Made by a program: the position numbers and the translations under genes. The notes beneath the pieces were generated by a model. That model saw only the letters and a list, made by a program, of their open reading frames with translations. It was not told the origin of the DNA and searched no databases. DNA of 64,000 nucleotides from Phaeotremella fagi. Its lineage: Eukaryota; Basidiomycota; Tremellomycetes; Tremellales; Phaeotremellaceae. Of this stretch, positions 1 to 12,789 are shown one piece after another. The first letter of the stretch is position 1; each line of letters opens with the position of its first letter. The stretch lies in assembly GCA_001599715.1 (NCBI GenBank), contig BCHU01000010.1, positions 124,001-188,000 of the forward strand, given 5' to 3'.

Positions 1-439
1 TCGAGTAGATGACGACTGTTTCCTTTTTTCAAAAAATGTTTATGAATGAATGATATGAATTTAAGTTACAGTACGTTGTTTGATTGGCAATTGGTTTGAA
101 ATACTCTCATACATAACGTTTATCTACAAATGGTGGTTGTGGAACGTAAAAGGGTATGAATATCAATATGGATCAAAACATGAAGTCAGTCAACGAAACA
201 CGAAGAATGAAACGAATGAATTAGAAAAAAAATTGAATTGAGGTTTTGTGTTTCTTGATATCGTTCTTGGATATCTTGATTTTGATTTGAATTTGTGAAT
301 TGTTCTTGAACACGAGTATTATAAGTTCGCGAAATAGAATGAGGAATTTTTCTTGATCTTGAGCATTGATATCTTGAGTAAGAAACGTAAAACTGAAAAA
401 TAGAAAGGGTCGAAGAACCACCAAGTCATACCCAACCAT
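1..439. other. Intergenic, AT-rich, no gene seen
   Basis: This stretch lies downstream of the kinase gene and reaches the window edge. The short open frames in it are AT-rich and overlap the tail of the kinase gene in other frames. I see no RNA gene or repeat. It probably holds the kinase 3' UTR and terminator. Confidence 0.5.
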
Positions 440-2877
440 CTACTCCATAATCTCATCATCAGCAACACTCTCACCTTCCGCATCTTCATCCTCCCCCTCA
501 AAGAGGAGAACATCATCATCAGGATTCCTAACCCCAACCAAATGACCTCTAACCACAACTTTCTCATACATTTTCTCCAAAACTTCTGAATCGTTTTTGA
601 ACCATTCATGAGTTTCAGCTTTTTTCATTGAGATTCGTCTGTTTCGGTGATATCTCAATAAGAGACTTATGAATGTTCTTCCTGTTTGTTTATTAGTCAT
701 TTACTTTCTTACGTGTTTTGTGGGTTTATTTACCATGAGGAAAGAAATTTGGTAAGAAATCATCTAGTGTCTCTTGATCAGTCTAAACACGAAAATTCAC
801 CTTCGTCAGCACAAATCACCACTCAAGACTATAAACCCACCTTAAGAACTTGAATAGCGCTATGAGTAATCTCCAAGTCTCTCTTCGAATTGTCGATTTC
901 AGGTCGAGCAGTAGCTTCCCGTTTACGTCTCCGGCGACGTTCTTCTTTATCACTTCTTTGTGATAGATCGTTATCCTGTTGATGATTTAAATTCAGAGAT
1001 TGGAAGATATCATTCATCATTGACTCGTGATCCCTGAAAACGTTTTTATGTTGTGATTCGTCCTCTTGAATCTGATGGGTTCTGGTTTTGATTTGACTTG
1101 TTGGATATGGGTGAGAACCAGCGGCTAGCATGTAGAGGATGACTACGATGTGATGGTGGTGATCAGTCCGTATTCATCGCTTCACAAATGGGAACTTCGA
1201 ACTCACCCCCGGTTCCCCAGATATCAAGTTGAACCTCCTCATCAAACCAATCAGCAGCAATTTTCTCCTTCCTATCTTGACCATGTAAATGTTCACCCAA
1301 CCCAGAGGTACCTTTGACAGGTCTTAGAAGACTCTTCAGTCGTTCAGGAGGGAGATAATTGACCGTCCCGACTGATTCATATCTACGTGGTTTGTTGTCA
1401 CGATTCGAACTTGGTACTTGATCAAGTATTTCATCGTAGGTGATTGAATGGCCGAAATCTGAGATAACGATTCGTGGGAAAGGGGCTTGAGTGTGGAGAA
1501 GGATGTTCTCGGGTTTGACATCTACACGGGCTTAGATATATCATTCTTATTGCTTGGAATAAAAAACCTACCACGATGAACGATTCCTTTCTTATGAAGA
1601 TAAATCAAACCTTTAATAATCTGATATCCCATCCATTTGACCTTATCCTCGCTAAAGGTCCTATGCTGATCCATAAAAGCGAACAAATCGCCACCACACT
1701 GCAGATCAATCAATAAATGAGTTCTACGCTTTTCATCAACCACCCAATCCAACAATCGACCCAAATTGGGATGATCCAACTGATTAAGAATCTTGATTTC
1801 CCGTTTGACGAGTTGGGAATCGAACTTGATCATTGTTTTACAGGCTAGTTGGAGTTGTGATTCGGTAGCTAGGTTGACTACGCCGAATGCACCAAGTCCG
1901 AGAGGATAATTGTGAGCAGTCCATTTTCCTAGTTGTGTACTAGTGATTTCGGGAGTATCTTCCATGCAAGATTGATCGAATAGGTCGATAGTATCGACTT
2001 CATCATCTTCGTCTCCCTCAAGTCCAAGACCATGACCGTGGAACATATAATTATGTAAATACGTGAAAACTAGTTAAAAACGTCAGTTCAACATTGGTTT
2101 TCTCCAAAACCTTCCCTCAACTGACCAGTTGGATCCTCGGCAAATTGAATCTTGTCGCCATGTTTCAAAACCACACAATTATTCGTAATCTGCTTCTTCT
2201 GAACGGAACATTTTTGTTTAGGATTAAAATAATTCCCATTAAGGAAGAAACCGTTGGATGAAAAGTCATGAAGACAAGCGATGGACAATGAACCACTAGT
2301 TCGAACTCTGTTAATGAGGTCAGCAATCGTTGATTGGTTGGGACCTACGCGTAAAGCCTACAATGGATTCTTGAGATTGATTCATCTCTAAGGCGATAAT
2401 CACTGAACGAGCATCAGTTGAATTCAAACAAGCAGGGGGGTAAGACCTACCAAGCCGGTGATCTACCTATATAAACAGAATCACCTCCTAAACATATATT
2501 CAATCGATCTAATCAAAGCAAATAAACATCCCCAAATCCACTAGATCAAACCTACACTTCTTCCCATTCTCACGAACAACAAATAAAGATCCAACAACTT
2601 CGTCATCCCTAATCTCCAAAATCTTTCTCTTACGTTCCTTCGCTTCATCAATGATGTCAACTCCCGTCACGGTATCTGTATCATCATCCGTGTCAGACTC
2701 TAGATCGTCGTGCTCTGACTCGACGATGGTTTGTTGGGGGTTTGGATTTGGGGGTGTGGGAGTGGGAGTAGGTGTTCGACTTGATTGTCTGTTTGGGGCT
2801 TGGGAGTTTGGTAGCCATGATGTGACTGATCTTTGGGTTTGGGTTGGTTCTGGAGGAGGAGATAGGATTATTGCCAT
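440..2877 (-). CDS. CHK2: FHA-domain checkpoint kinase, Chk2/Cds1/Rad53 group
   Basis: This is a nuclear Ser/Thr kinase of the DNA-damage or replication checkpoint. Translation with GT-AG introns gives a low-complexity, acidic N-terminus, then an FHA domain (the SSNGFFLNG and LKHGDKIQF segments are visible), then a full kinase domain: glycine loop LGLGAFGVV, catalytic HRD-VKPENILL joined across an intron after the Asp G, ISDFG, GTVNYLPPE, and DIWGTGVILYML joined across the next intron. The 3' exon ends in an acidic tail (stop at 440-442). I count at least six introns. There is a single FHA domain N-terminal to the kinase, as in Cds1/Chk2 and Dun1, and no second FHA as in budding-yeast Rad53. 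The start MAIILSPPPEP is the first Met of the open first exon. Orthology to Cds1 rather than Dun1 is not resolved. Confidence 0.88.
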
Positions 2878-3059
2878 AGTGGTTGTTATTGTTTAAATAT
2901 AAGAGAAGAAGAAGAAGAATAAGATTGATTAACGGTCGACTGGACTACTACTGTAGATTCCTTTGACTCAACTCCATTTGTGGCACATTCAACCTGCCAC
3001 TTTCAAATTTCATCCTTGTACTTGTACTTGGTATCAAAATCTATATACGACTAACCCAT

Positions 3060-5406
3060 CTAAACACTGAAAACAGGCATAGAATCTAATACACCCTCAA
3101 TAACTCCCGTCAGGAAGTCTCCATCAATAGGTATCTCAGCCTAGTAAATCAACATGTATCAGTCAAAATCAGACCGCGAATAAACAAAGACTCACCTCAG
3201 TATCACCGCGTTTATTCCCTAAAGCTCTCCAACCCTCTTCATCCAGAATTTTATCTTTATGGATGGCGATGTAATTTAGATTCAATCCTGAAGCTAACAA
3301 TTGGAAATCGCCTATAGTAGTTTTTTTGAATTGCATTAGTCAATTGGTGGATTGTTTGAAAAATTGACATACGAACGAAACCCCCTTCTTCGAATATTTC
3401 AATCACGGTTGATCCTTCACCAGGTTGCATCCATAAAGCATTCATGATTTCATCACCGTGGACGCCGACAATAATCTATCAATAGAAACATCAGTTGAAA
3501 TGCTCCACTCGGATTGCGAGATATTTGAACAGACCTGAGTTCTACCAATCAAAGCAATCTGTTGAGCTCGAGTCATACTAGACAATTTCGTTACATGAAT
3601 CTCAGCTTTATTGGTGATACCCTTCAGAGCTCGAACGAAGTTGTCATGATCAGCAGTAACGATTTTCGGTTTGGATTTCTAAATCAGTCATCAGTATCTC
3701 TTTAGATGGAAGAGCAAAAATAGACTGACCTGACGATCAACATAGACAACCACTGGTAAACCTCTCGAACCGATGTCCGAATCACCATCCACACCCAAAG
3801 ATCTCATCATGTTCAAACGAATCGGATCCCAGAACTTCTGTTGAGCTCTTACAGTCGGTATATCGGCGTTCATCTAATAAAACTTTTAGTCAAATATCAT
3901 GAATTAATAATGTAAGTTAGATACCTTTCCCCATTTGCCTACTTCACCACCGAACGCGTGTGACGACCCTTTGGTATGTCAATAAACGTACGAGGGATAA
4001 TTGGTCAACTTACATCTATCAATAATAACGACTTTCTCTAGAAGAAGTGGTAGACCAGCTACAGCTCTATCTTCCCATCCACTTTCATCTTCAACCGTAG
4101 CAGCGGGTAAAGCGTGAGACAAAAACCAAAAGTCTATTCAACCCATCTGTAAGCAGGAATTCGGGTGTAAATCAAACTTGAAACTCACTTTCCCCCTTAT
4201 CATCCCTCCAACTTGGGTTGTTCCCACATCGAGGGAACCAAATTCGTTTAGGCAACGGTATGGGTTGAGCGTTTTCTGTAAAAGTTTCCGTGGCGGGTAG
4301 CAAGGTAGATGCTAGTACTCTGGTTGCACCTAAGAAAGCTTCTAGAACGAAATGACTGTTCGGGGGTTAGTTCGTCATTCAGCCACGGAGAATTGTAAAG
4401 CGTACGAGAAATAGACTAGAAAAAGTTAGTTGTCAAATTTAGAGACGTTTTTACAGTGACTTACTCAAATAACCCTCTAGATTCCAATTAGTCAATATAA
4501 TTCAAATAATCATAAAGAAAACTACCCACCAGGTCCTGGACCATCATTGAAAATATACTAAAAGACGCATCAGTAAACCCAATGCAGATCCACAACTTGA
4601 ACCTACCGTAACGCCTTTCATCAAAATCGCTCGATTCCCCATTTCATCCCTAGCAATCTCAGGATTCTCAATGACCCTCCATCGATCCTCACCAGCAGGA
4701 GGGGCGATGTTATTCTTACGTTCTGCAGACATTATTTTCTTAACATCTGGGATAGGTTTTGAATCGAAATTAACGTTTTTGGTGGGTGCGTCTGTACCGT
4801 AATGGAATGATGTTGAGGTTACCGCTAGGAGTGATGAAGAGGAGAGATAGAGGTTAGAGAAGACTTGATATCCGTTCAGACCTATAGGTTGTTTTAGAGT
4901 GTTTTATTATAATGTAGAAGTAGACTTGACTTACCACCGTCATACTGCGTTAAAGGCATTTCATCATCCAAATCAATCCAAAGATCCTCATCACTTTCCA
5001 ACCTTTCGTCAACTTTCAAAACATTCTGTAAACCCGTCCCACCCCTATTAAACAATTTCCCCATCCCCCATCTAGAGTTAGAATCCGACTTAGATCCCCC
5101 CTCCAAGTGAAATTCCGAATTCGAATTCGGATGTGAATGAGAATAATCATCTCTCATATCCTCATCGTCGTTTATAGAAACCCGATCCCCCCTATCATCC
5201 CTACGATCACTCGAACCACTATTCGAGATATAATAGATGAAAAACGTTAGGAGAGCTAGTAGAATTATCGAACGGATCAAAGATCTTCTAGACATTTTGG
5301 AAGGAGACGATAATCGGTGTTGAGATAAATGAGGTGAAGTTGTTGGTAAAGAGATTGAAGGTCTTGGGGATATACTTGGTCTTTTTGATATTGGTCTTTG
5401 TGTCAT
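3060..5406 (-). CDS. GT61-family glycosyltransferase, type II membrane protein
   Basis: This is a predicted Golgi glycosyltransferase of family GT61 (DUF563), the family of plant beta-1,2-xylosyltransferase and EOGT. The N-terminus is a cytosolic Ser/Pro/Arg-rich tail followed by one membrane anchor (SIILLALLTFFIYYI, about residues 45-60) and an acidic stem, the type II layout. The C-terminal half carries the family signature GVHGDEIMNALWMQPGEG followed by STVIEIFEEGG. A conserved Arg-rich segment (FWDPIRLNMMRSLG) and VVVYVDRQ precede it. The gene is cut by about ten short introns, and the final exon ends ...DSMPVFSV. The family fits capsule or N-/O-glycan synthesis in a tremellomycete, but the sugar transferred cannot be told. 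Exon joins in the middle were not all resolved. Confidence 0.75.
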
Positions 5407-5617
5407 TTGTAAGTTAGTTTGACATCGGAGGGGGTTTTGGGTTCAGGATATAGAAATGATTTGAAGAGATCTCTTAGATGTGCAGGAATGATTCGAGATT
5501 AAGGCACGACGAGTGAATAACTCAAACGCGTCGAGGTGAAAACTTGGTACAGTAGATAAAAGACCATATGCTATGCTACAGACCCCAGCTATAATGAACA
5601 ATCCAACAACCCCCTCA

Positions 5618-7259
5618 CTATTCATCATCACTCTCCTGATCACCCAAAAAATCAAGAACAGCCCCTAAAGCAGACTATCCCAATTAGATTCCAAAACGCG
5701 CAAAGTCAAACTCACCTGCTCCTTCTCTCCACCGCTCCCACTCTCACTTCCACTCTCAACCACCCGTCTCTTCTTACTCCTCCCGTTCCCAGAGAGACCC
5801 CTCATAGCTTCATATTCTTTGACGTCGTCTGCAGCATGTAATCAGTAGCGAAGAAGTGAAGTAAAATGAAAAGTCCAAAAATGACCCACTCAATTCAGAA
5901 GCTAATTCTCGTGCTTCCTTAAGTTTCTTGGCTTTGTTGATAGTCGGTTGACCGACCATTCCTAGATCATTCAAGATCTGCCGTAGAATTTTGATTTGGG
6001 ATTTAGACTATTTCGAGTAGTACGATTAGCATATCTATCAATGAAGAGGCGCATGGACATACCGTTGGATGATCAGCGAATTCTTTCGTCCTATCCGAAA
6101 AACTCTTTAGTGATCGTACTCATACGTTGGAGAATTGAGAATGACTTACCACTGTTTCCTAATTCCACAAGCATTGACTACGCGTTTCAAATCAGCTACC
6201 TTAGCTTCGTCAGGTGATAACTGTTCTTCTGTCAGTGGTGTCCATCTGGAACCTGTAGTACTTACACCTTCATTAGGATCTTTCTTTTTTGAAGTCTGTC
6301 CGAATATCAATATCAAATGTTATAAACAGATGGAATTGGGTTTACCTTGACCTTCTTGCCCCTCTCTTTCTTCTCGGATTTTCGTTTTGTAGGTAAAACA
6401 TCATAAACAGATGACATCTCCGATTCATCCTAAATACCATCAGTTACCAACCAAAAAACTAAATAAACATACATCCTCAACGACCTTGACGTCTCCATCT
6501 CCATGCACCGAGTTCTCAGACTCAGAATCTACATAACCAGCTCTAGGGTCACTTTTCGATTCTTTAGTTTGAGCAGAGGATCCAGATTTAGATTTCGATT
6601 TCTTGGGTGAAACTAAATCAGATCCAGATCCAGACCCAGATCCATCTGTCGAAATTGATTTCTTTCGTTTGTCAATCTTCGATTTCCGAGGGTAAGCTTC
6701 ATCGTCATTGTCATCTTCATCTTCTGAAGAAATCTTCCTTCTAGCTTTAGGTCTAGATTTTGACTTGGGTTTGGGTGTTGATGATGAATCCGATTCCGAT
6801 GAATTTCTTCGATACCTGGATTCTTCTATAGTCTCAACCTCTTCAGATGATTCGACGTCATCAACAGATGTAGGGCTAGCTTTGGATTTAGATTTAGATT
6901 TAGATCTCCGTGATCCATGACTAGCACCCCGTTTCGAAGACTTCAATCTCGCCCCCTCCTCAGAATCACCACTCCCAGAACCCGAATCGTCCTCATCATC
7001 ATCCTACAAACCATCAGCTCCAACCCCCCTCCCCAAAAAAGCAAAAAAAACTAACCAAAGCAGTTTGAACCAACTCCTTAACCAACCCCTTCCACTCCAC
7101 CCCATCCAACCCCCCCTCACCTAACCCCATAGTCAAAGAGATCTCCCGTCTAGCTTTGGAATGGGTGAATTCTCCTTGGGCTATTTGACCGGTTTTGCTG
7201 GCTTTGTTGATTATTTTACGGGTCGTTTTTGAGAGTTTTTTTAGACGGGTTTTGTCCAT
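5618..7259 (-). CDS. HIRIP3-like histone chaperone
   Basis: The N-terminal ~65 residues (FTHSKARREISLTMGLGEGG...WKGLVKELV) match the small N-terminal helical domain of HIRIP3. The long middle is a disordered Ser/Lys/Glu tract rich in SKSKSK and DGSGSGSGSD runs. The C-terminal part (DLKRVVNACGIRKQW...RQILNDLGMVGQPTINKAKKLKEARELASEL) matches the conserved HIRIP3 C-terminal region that binds H2A-type histones. Joining the last exon at the acceptor ending gatag gives a clean end, SALGAVLDFLGDQESDDE. This end is preferred over a rival acceptor that would extend the frame to 5443. The expected role is nuclear histone handling. The family name rests on my recognition of the two end domains. Confidence 0.7.
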
Positions 7260-7877
7260 TTTCGTTGTTGTGACGATTCTGTTTTGGTGGTTGGTGATTG
7301 ATTTGAGTTGATTGATGAGATGTTGTTTGACTTTTATTTTGATTCGGAACCAAATAAATCTATTACTCTTACTACTGGTTTCATGCAGTTGTTATTGTAT
7401 TCGCAGGAGGTGTTGAGACATTCAATCAGATGTTTATGGGTGGAACGATGATAGTACTTGTACATGTATTTGTACTGTTTTTGAACAGTGGAAGGTTTTG
7501 ACTCAGGTTATCAAAGTTGTAAATGAGATATTGGAAGCGTTGATCTCTTGTTTCAGCAAACCAGAGGGGGATGCTCAGTACTATACTCAATGCCCGCAGG
7601 TCTGACTTACTCAAATATACTCAAGCAGTATCCAATCACCAAAATGCACCAAAAACAAAGAAACTAATTCTTCATCGCTAACTCAGAAGACGTGTGTGTG
7701 TGTGAAAAGTACAAAAACAGAGAAAAAACCCCACACGCAACAATCAATAAGATAACGGATGCATCAATCCATAATCGTATACACCTCTACATGCGATATG
7801 TAAGACTAAAGGAAACCGACCAACGAAGAGAGAAAAAAGACGTGAATTTTTGGGAAAAAAAGACGTTTGGGGGTCGT
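7260..7877. other. Intergenic between HIRIP3-like gene and RPS18
   Basis: This is the divergent side of the HIRIP3-like gene and the 3' side of RPS18. It contains repeated GTACTTGTAC/TTTGTACTG motifs near 7450-7470 and a short (GT)n run at 7692-7704. No coding or RNA gene is evident. Confidence 0.5.
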
Positions 7878-8844
7878 TTACTTCTTCTTGGCGGCGATGG
7901 TCTTTCCACGACGACCACTATTTGGATGTCAGTATGAATACAGATTTATCTTGGGGATGGGGGGAGGCGTGGGATGGTGTGAGAGTTATTACTCGCAGAG
8001 AGAAGAATGATCTTCCCTCTATATGAAGATAGGAAATTTCTCGTCGTCAAAAAGTTTCAGATCCATAGTTGACCAATCCCCACCGCCTCCCTCCAAATCA
8101 AAACCAAACAATCACTCACGTAGTCTTGGTGTGTTGACCTCTAACTCTCAAACCCCAATGGTGTCTCAAACCTCTATGAGATCTGATCTTCTTAAGTCTC
8201 TCCAAATCTTCTCTCATTTTTTGATCGATTTGATTGGAAAGGACGTGAGAGTTTTTACCGTCGGTCATATCTCTTTGTCTGTTGATGAACCAGTTGGGGA
8301 TTTTGAATTGAGCTGGGTTTTGCATGATGGTGACGATTCTTTCGAGTTCATCGGAGTTGAGTTCACCGGCTCTGTGGGTGGGTGTGAGTTGTTGATTGAA
8401 TTTTGTTTCGGTACAATTGACTTACCTCTTGTTCAAATCGACATCAGCTTTCTTGCAGACAATGTTGGCATAACGACGTCCAACACCTTTGATTTCGGTA
8501 AGGGCGAACATGATTTTACCACCACCTTTAACGTTGGTGTTGAGTAAACGTAAAATGTGCTATGAGTGGGTGGAGTGGGTTGAAGAGAGGTGTTAATAGG
8601 TCGATAATAACGAGTGATGAATTGAGAGATGAGGTGATAAGATCAATAGTCAGTATACGTTCCTCATTGATTTATTCCATCCATCCATCCCATCGATCAT
8701 CCATCCATCCAATTCTCCGTCAATATCCATCCATTCCTCTTGATTCAGATTGAAGTGATCCACTCCTTCCCCCTCTCTACCCCTCTAACACTCCCAAAGA
8801 CCTACCTGGAATTGCTGATGAGCCTCTGGAACGGCGAAAGACAT
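7878..8844 (-). CDS. RPS18: 40S ribosomal protein S18 (uS13)
   Basis: This is a small-subunit ribosomal protein at the subunit interface. Spliced exons read [13 protein letters not shown], then [60 protein letters not shown] and so on, ending [14 protein letters not shown], matching eukaryotic uS13 throughout at about 156 residues. The first intron (from about 8804) is far longer than the ~50-nt introns elsewhere and contains an (ATCC)n stretch. The gene is divergent from RPL42 across only 267 bp, so the two probably share a promoter. The overlapping plus-strand open frames are antisense shadows. Confidence 0.96.
8676..8734. repeat. (ATCC)n simple repeat in RPS18 intron 1
   Basis: Interrupted tetranucleotide CCAT/ATCC repeats lie inside the long first intron of RPS18. 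No function is implied. Confidence 0.8.
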
Positions 8845-9111
8845 ATTGAACGATGATGAATGAGAGTAATAAAAGGAGTGAAATTAACTATGCGTCTTCA
8901 GTGCAAGCCAGCAGTTTCGATGCTGTTGGGATTAAATGTGATTAATTAAATTAAAATATTGGCTTTTGCATACAAAAATCGGAGTTTCGCGGCGTTATAA
9001 CTTGAAAATGTTGGTTGAATACATTGGCGGTAATAATTGAAGAACATAACGATTTGATAGATATCTTTTTACTCTTTCTCATTCATAAAGTGTTGATCAA
9101 ATCTAGCTAAA
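8845..9111. promoter_or_regulatory. Shared divergent promoter of RPS18 and RPL42
   Basis: The start codons of the two ribosomal protein genes lie 267 bp apart on opposite strands. The interval is AT-rich (for example ATTAATTAAATTAAAATA near 8941-8958) and contains no other gene. Co-regulation is an inference from the arrangement. Confidence 0.65.
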
Positions 9112-10094
<983 letters not shown>

Positions 10095-10918
10095 GCTGGA
10101 ACTGTCGTTTATGCTTTATTCATTCGTTTATTTGGTCAACTTTGGAAAGATAGACGTTTGTTTTTGGAGTTGGACGGGGTTTTTGGTTTTTGAGGGGGTA
10201 AGGTAGTTTTCGGTGATATGTATTGACTATCTTCCGTATACTTTTCTTTGGGCATATGGGCAGTTTGGGTATAAGTACATGGTTTGCAGATTGGTGTTCT
10301 GGTGTGGATAATCGTTACAGTATTTCTCAAGTGAGAAAAGAGATCAAGGCAAGAGATACCTGCTAAGAGATTGAAACCGATGTGGCGCTGCAGCTTCTAC
10401 TGGTGGGAGTGGTGTTACCGCTGCACCAGAAGTATGGCCGACCATGTCATTTGATACTGAGCAGTACGAGTACTGTATCCCAACATCAATATGAAAGGAA
10501 GTATTTCCGTGTCTTGGGTGTGTTATAAATCTGCTCGTGAAATATTTACCAGGCTCAATATAAAAGGAATGTGAAACGAAACGTCAAAACTCGATATTCC
10601 AATCGTTTACTCCTGTCTATAAGAGAATGGAGGGTTGGCTTTCAAATTCTACACAAAGGTGATACTGGTTGTGGACTATTCAAAACCCTTTTCCACAATC
10701 ATACCAAAGGTAAAACTTTTCTCACACTTTTGAAACTCCCACCTTGGGGTTTCAAAAAAATCACTCTGAATGGAATGAGACTCACATCCGACGTATATAT
10801 AATGCTGCAAATCCCCATCCTCTTCTTCTTCACTTCAACAAACCCAGAGACGAAAGCATTAATTCACTTCAACGACAAAACTCTATCTGATTTCAACAGC
10901 TGAAACTATCATTCAATC
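10095..10918. promoter_or_regulatory. Intergenic and promoter region of family A gene 1
   Basis: The stretch includes the RPL42 3' end and, from about 10650, a module that recurs before other family A genes. The module has an ACAAAGGT box (10656), a second CAAAGGTAA box (10705-10713), a CTCTGAATGGA segment, a TATATATAATGCTG segment (near 10795) and the leader ending in AACAGCTGAAACT just before the ATG. A GTACGAGTACTGTA motif lies near 10463. Confidence 0.55.
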
Positions 10919-11566
10919 ATGTCTACCCACGCTCATTCTACTACCTACCCCACAACCGACACCCAAACCTACTCTGGGTCTGAAATCCAATCATCTGATG
11001 ATACGATTTCAAAAACAACTTCGTACGACAACAGAACTACTGACGACAACGACACCAATACCAATACCAATACCAATACCATACTCGAAAGTTCAACCTT
11101 CTTTTATCCGAAAACATACGACGATGCTTGGGCCAAACTCAAAAAAGATATCTCAAGGGTCGAAAACAACGATATAATGCTCTCCAACAAATTAGAATCA
11201 CATCGGTTACCGAACTCCGCCAAATCGAATCAAATGGACTACATTGAGAGAAGTCTTATGCACCGTCTTACTGTCCGGACCGAGACGAGAGATTTTCGGA
11301 GGTTGGGGAAGGAATCGAACCAAACCGATAAGAATTTCGAACTAAAATGGAGAAGGTCTTATCAAACGCTATCCGAAGCTATCTCAGGTTACAATGGGTG
11401 CGTCAATGAAGGGCTAGAGGATTATGAGGAGCACGCGAGACCCTCTAGGATGGAACAGCTTTTTGGACCGAAGAGAGGATACAAAATCAATTCTCTCTTT
11501 GGGATTCAGACTGATAATAAGGTTGCAGATGCTAAATTTCTTCATATGTTGGAATCAGAGGATTAG
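10919..11566 (+). CDS. Family A protein 1, unknown function
   Basis: The gene has a single exon of 215 residues. I recognise no known domain, signal peptide or membrane segment. The N-terminal ~60 residues are Ser/Thr/Asn-rich and disordered, with an (NT)n tract. A family A box follows (YPKTYDDAWAKLKKD, about residues 63-77), then a charged helical middle with the segment FELKWRRSYQTLSEAI. A conserved C-terminal box completes it (SRMEQLFGPKRGYKINSLFG). Genes at 12157, 13643 and 14807 share both boxes in the same order, so this is a local tandem paralogue family. The start at 10919 follows the conserved leader shared with family A gene 2. Confidence 0.7.
   Translation: MSTHAHSTTYPTTDTQTYSGSEIQSSDDTISKTTSYDNRTTDDNDTNTNTNTNTILESSTFFYPKTYDDAWAKLKKDISRVENNDIMLSNKLESHRLPNSAKSNQMDYIERSLMHRLTVRTETRDFRRLGKESNQTDKNFELKWRRSYQTLSEAISGYNGCVNEGLEDYEEHARPSRMEQLFGPKRGYKINSLFGIQTDNKVADAKFLHMLESED
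11054..11080 (+). repeat. Hexanucleotide AATACC repeat in family A gene 1
   Basis: About four perfect copies of a 6-bp unit encode the Asn-Thr tract. It is in frame and could vary in copy number between strains. Confidence 0.85.
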
Positions 11567-12156
11567 TAGGAGAATACGATCTTTTAGAAATTCTTCATCC
11601 ATATATCTCAGTAAAACCCATAAATTTGTCAGTTGTAAGAATAGTTAGGATAGACAGTGGAGTAGGATTTGACGAATCAGAGGCTGAACTCCATGTACTT
11701 GTACTCGTACAGCATCGTACAAGAAACCGCTAGGTTTCCTCTTTTAGTGTACGCATTGTAATACCTGTCTTTTTGTTTACACTGTGGTGGTGCCACTACG
11801 TCAACCTTTCATACTGTAAATAAAACAGATTTAAATTTTTTACTCCTATCTTTCAAAGGATGGAAACCTCATTGCAAATTAACACAAAGGTGTTCATGTT
11901 CTCAAACTACTCGAAATATACCCACACGTACAGGGTATGGATGTCAAAGGTAAGTTCTTTTCAAAAGTTGAAACTCCCGCAGCTGGGTTTGATAAATTCA
12001 CTCTGAAAGGACTAAGCGCTATTGTACTGTGCATATATAATGCTGTAAATTCCAATCCTCTTTGTCTTCATTTACAACCCAGAAACGAACGCACAAATTA
12101 AATTTAACGAGAAAAATCGATCTGATTCTACCAGCTGAAACTAGAATTTTTCACTC
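11567..12156. promoter_or_regulatory. Intergenic between family A genes 1 and 2
   Basis: The first half is the 3' flank and contains GTACTTGTACTCGTACAG near 11697. The second half is a copy of the family A promoter module: ACAAAGGT near 11882, TCAAAGGTAA near 11946, CTCTGAAAGGA near 12000, CATATATAATGCTG near 12032 and the ACCAGCTGAAACT leader just before the next ATG. No additional gene is seen. Confidence 0.55.
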
Positions 12157-12789
12157 ATGTCTACTCTCGCTCCATCAACTACCTACCCCACCACCGCCAC
12201 CCAAGTCAACTCCGCTTCTGAATCTGAAAGCTTCGATGATACGAATTCAGAAACAACTTTGTACGACAATGAGCCTATCCACGACGACGACGATACTGAT
12301 ACCAAAGCCAATACCAGTATCAACACCATACTTGTTGGTTCAACCTTCGCCGATCCGAAAACATACGAAGAAGCCGACAGAAATCTCCGACTCATGCAAA
12401 AGGAAAAACTGTCAGCCAAAAGCGAACTGCTCCGCAACAAACGAGATCCAATTCGTCGAGTATCAAAAGATCAAGAATCCAACATGCAGTACTGGTCAGG
12501 AGTTTATGATAATACAGTGCACGAAATTCTTCTTCACAATTGCTTGTTCGCATTGTATTTGGGTTCGGAATCGGTAAGAAAGGAGCGGGATTTCGAAGAA
12601 AATTGGCGAAAGCATTATTCGGAAGCTTGTGATGATATCAATAGGTGTGAGGAGAGTTTGGATGAGCTGATTAAGATTGATCGTGATCGCACAAGACCGG
12701 GACCGTCTAGGAGGGAGAGGATCTTTGGGGAAAAGTGGGGTAAAAAGATCGATAAGATGCTTGGGACCTCCCATGAGGATGATGAATGA
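12157..12789 (+). CDS. Family A protein 2, unknown function
   Basis: This single-exon protein of 210 residues is the closest relative of family A gene 1. Both begin MST.A.STTYPTT.TQ and share the Ser/Thr/Asp-rich N-terminus, and this one carries a DDDDTDTK tract. The family boxes are ADPKTYEEADRNLR (about residues 67-80), FEENWRKHYSEACDDI and SRRERIFGEKWGKKIDKMLG. The upstream leaders are also alike, so the pair arose by tandem duplication that included the promoter. I recognise no domain. A long open frame on each strand here is an overprint of this gene. Confidence 0.7.
   Translation: MSTLAPSTTYPTTATQVNSASESESFDDTNSETTLYDNEPIHDDDDTDTKANTSINTILVGSTFADPKTYEEADRNLRLMQKEKLSAKSELLRNKRDPIRRVSKDQESNMQYWSGVYDNTVHEILLHNCLFALYLGSESVRKERDFEENWRKHYSEACDDINRCEESLDELIKIDRDRTRPGPSRRERIFGEKWGKKIDKMLGTSHEDDE

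Noticed and set aside
5443..5655. 70-residue minus-strand frame reading past the HIRIP3-like gene
   Set aside because: It uses a different acceptor and frame from the exon ending LDFLGDQESDDE, which fits the acidic family C-terminus better.
6708..6920. Plus-strand Asp/Leu/Ser-rich frame
   Set aside because: Antisense overprint of the low-complexity Ser/Lys tract in the HIRIP3-like gene.
7692..7704. (GT)n run considered as a microsatellite feature
   Set aside because: Too short to be informative.
8023..8547. 174-residue plus-strand open frame
   Set aside because: It is antisense to RPS18 exons, whose minus-strand translation matches uS13 throughout.
12062..12577. 171-residue plus-strand frame overlapping family A gene 2
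   Set aside because: It is a shifted frame of the gene and its leader; the family boxes are in the other frame.
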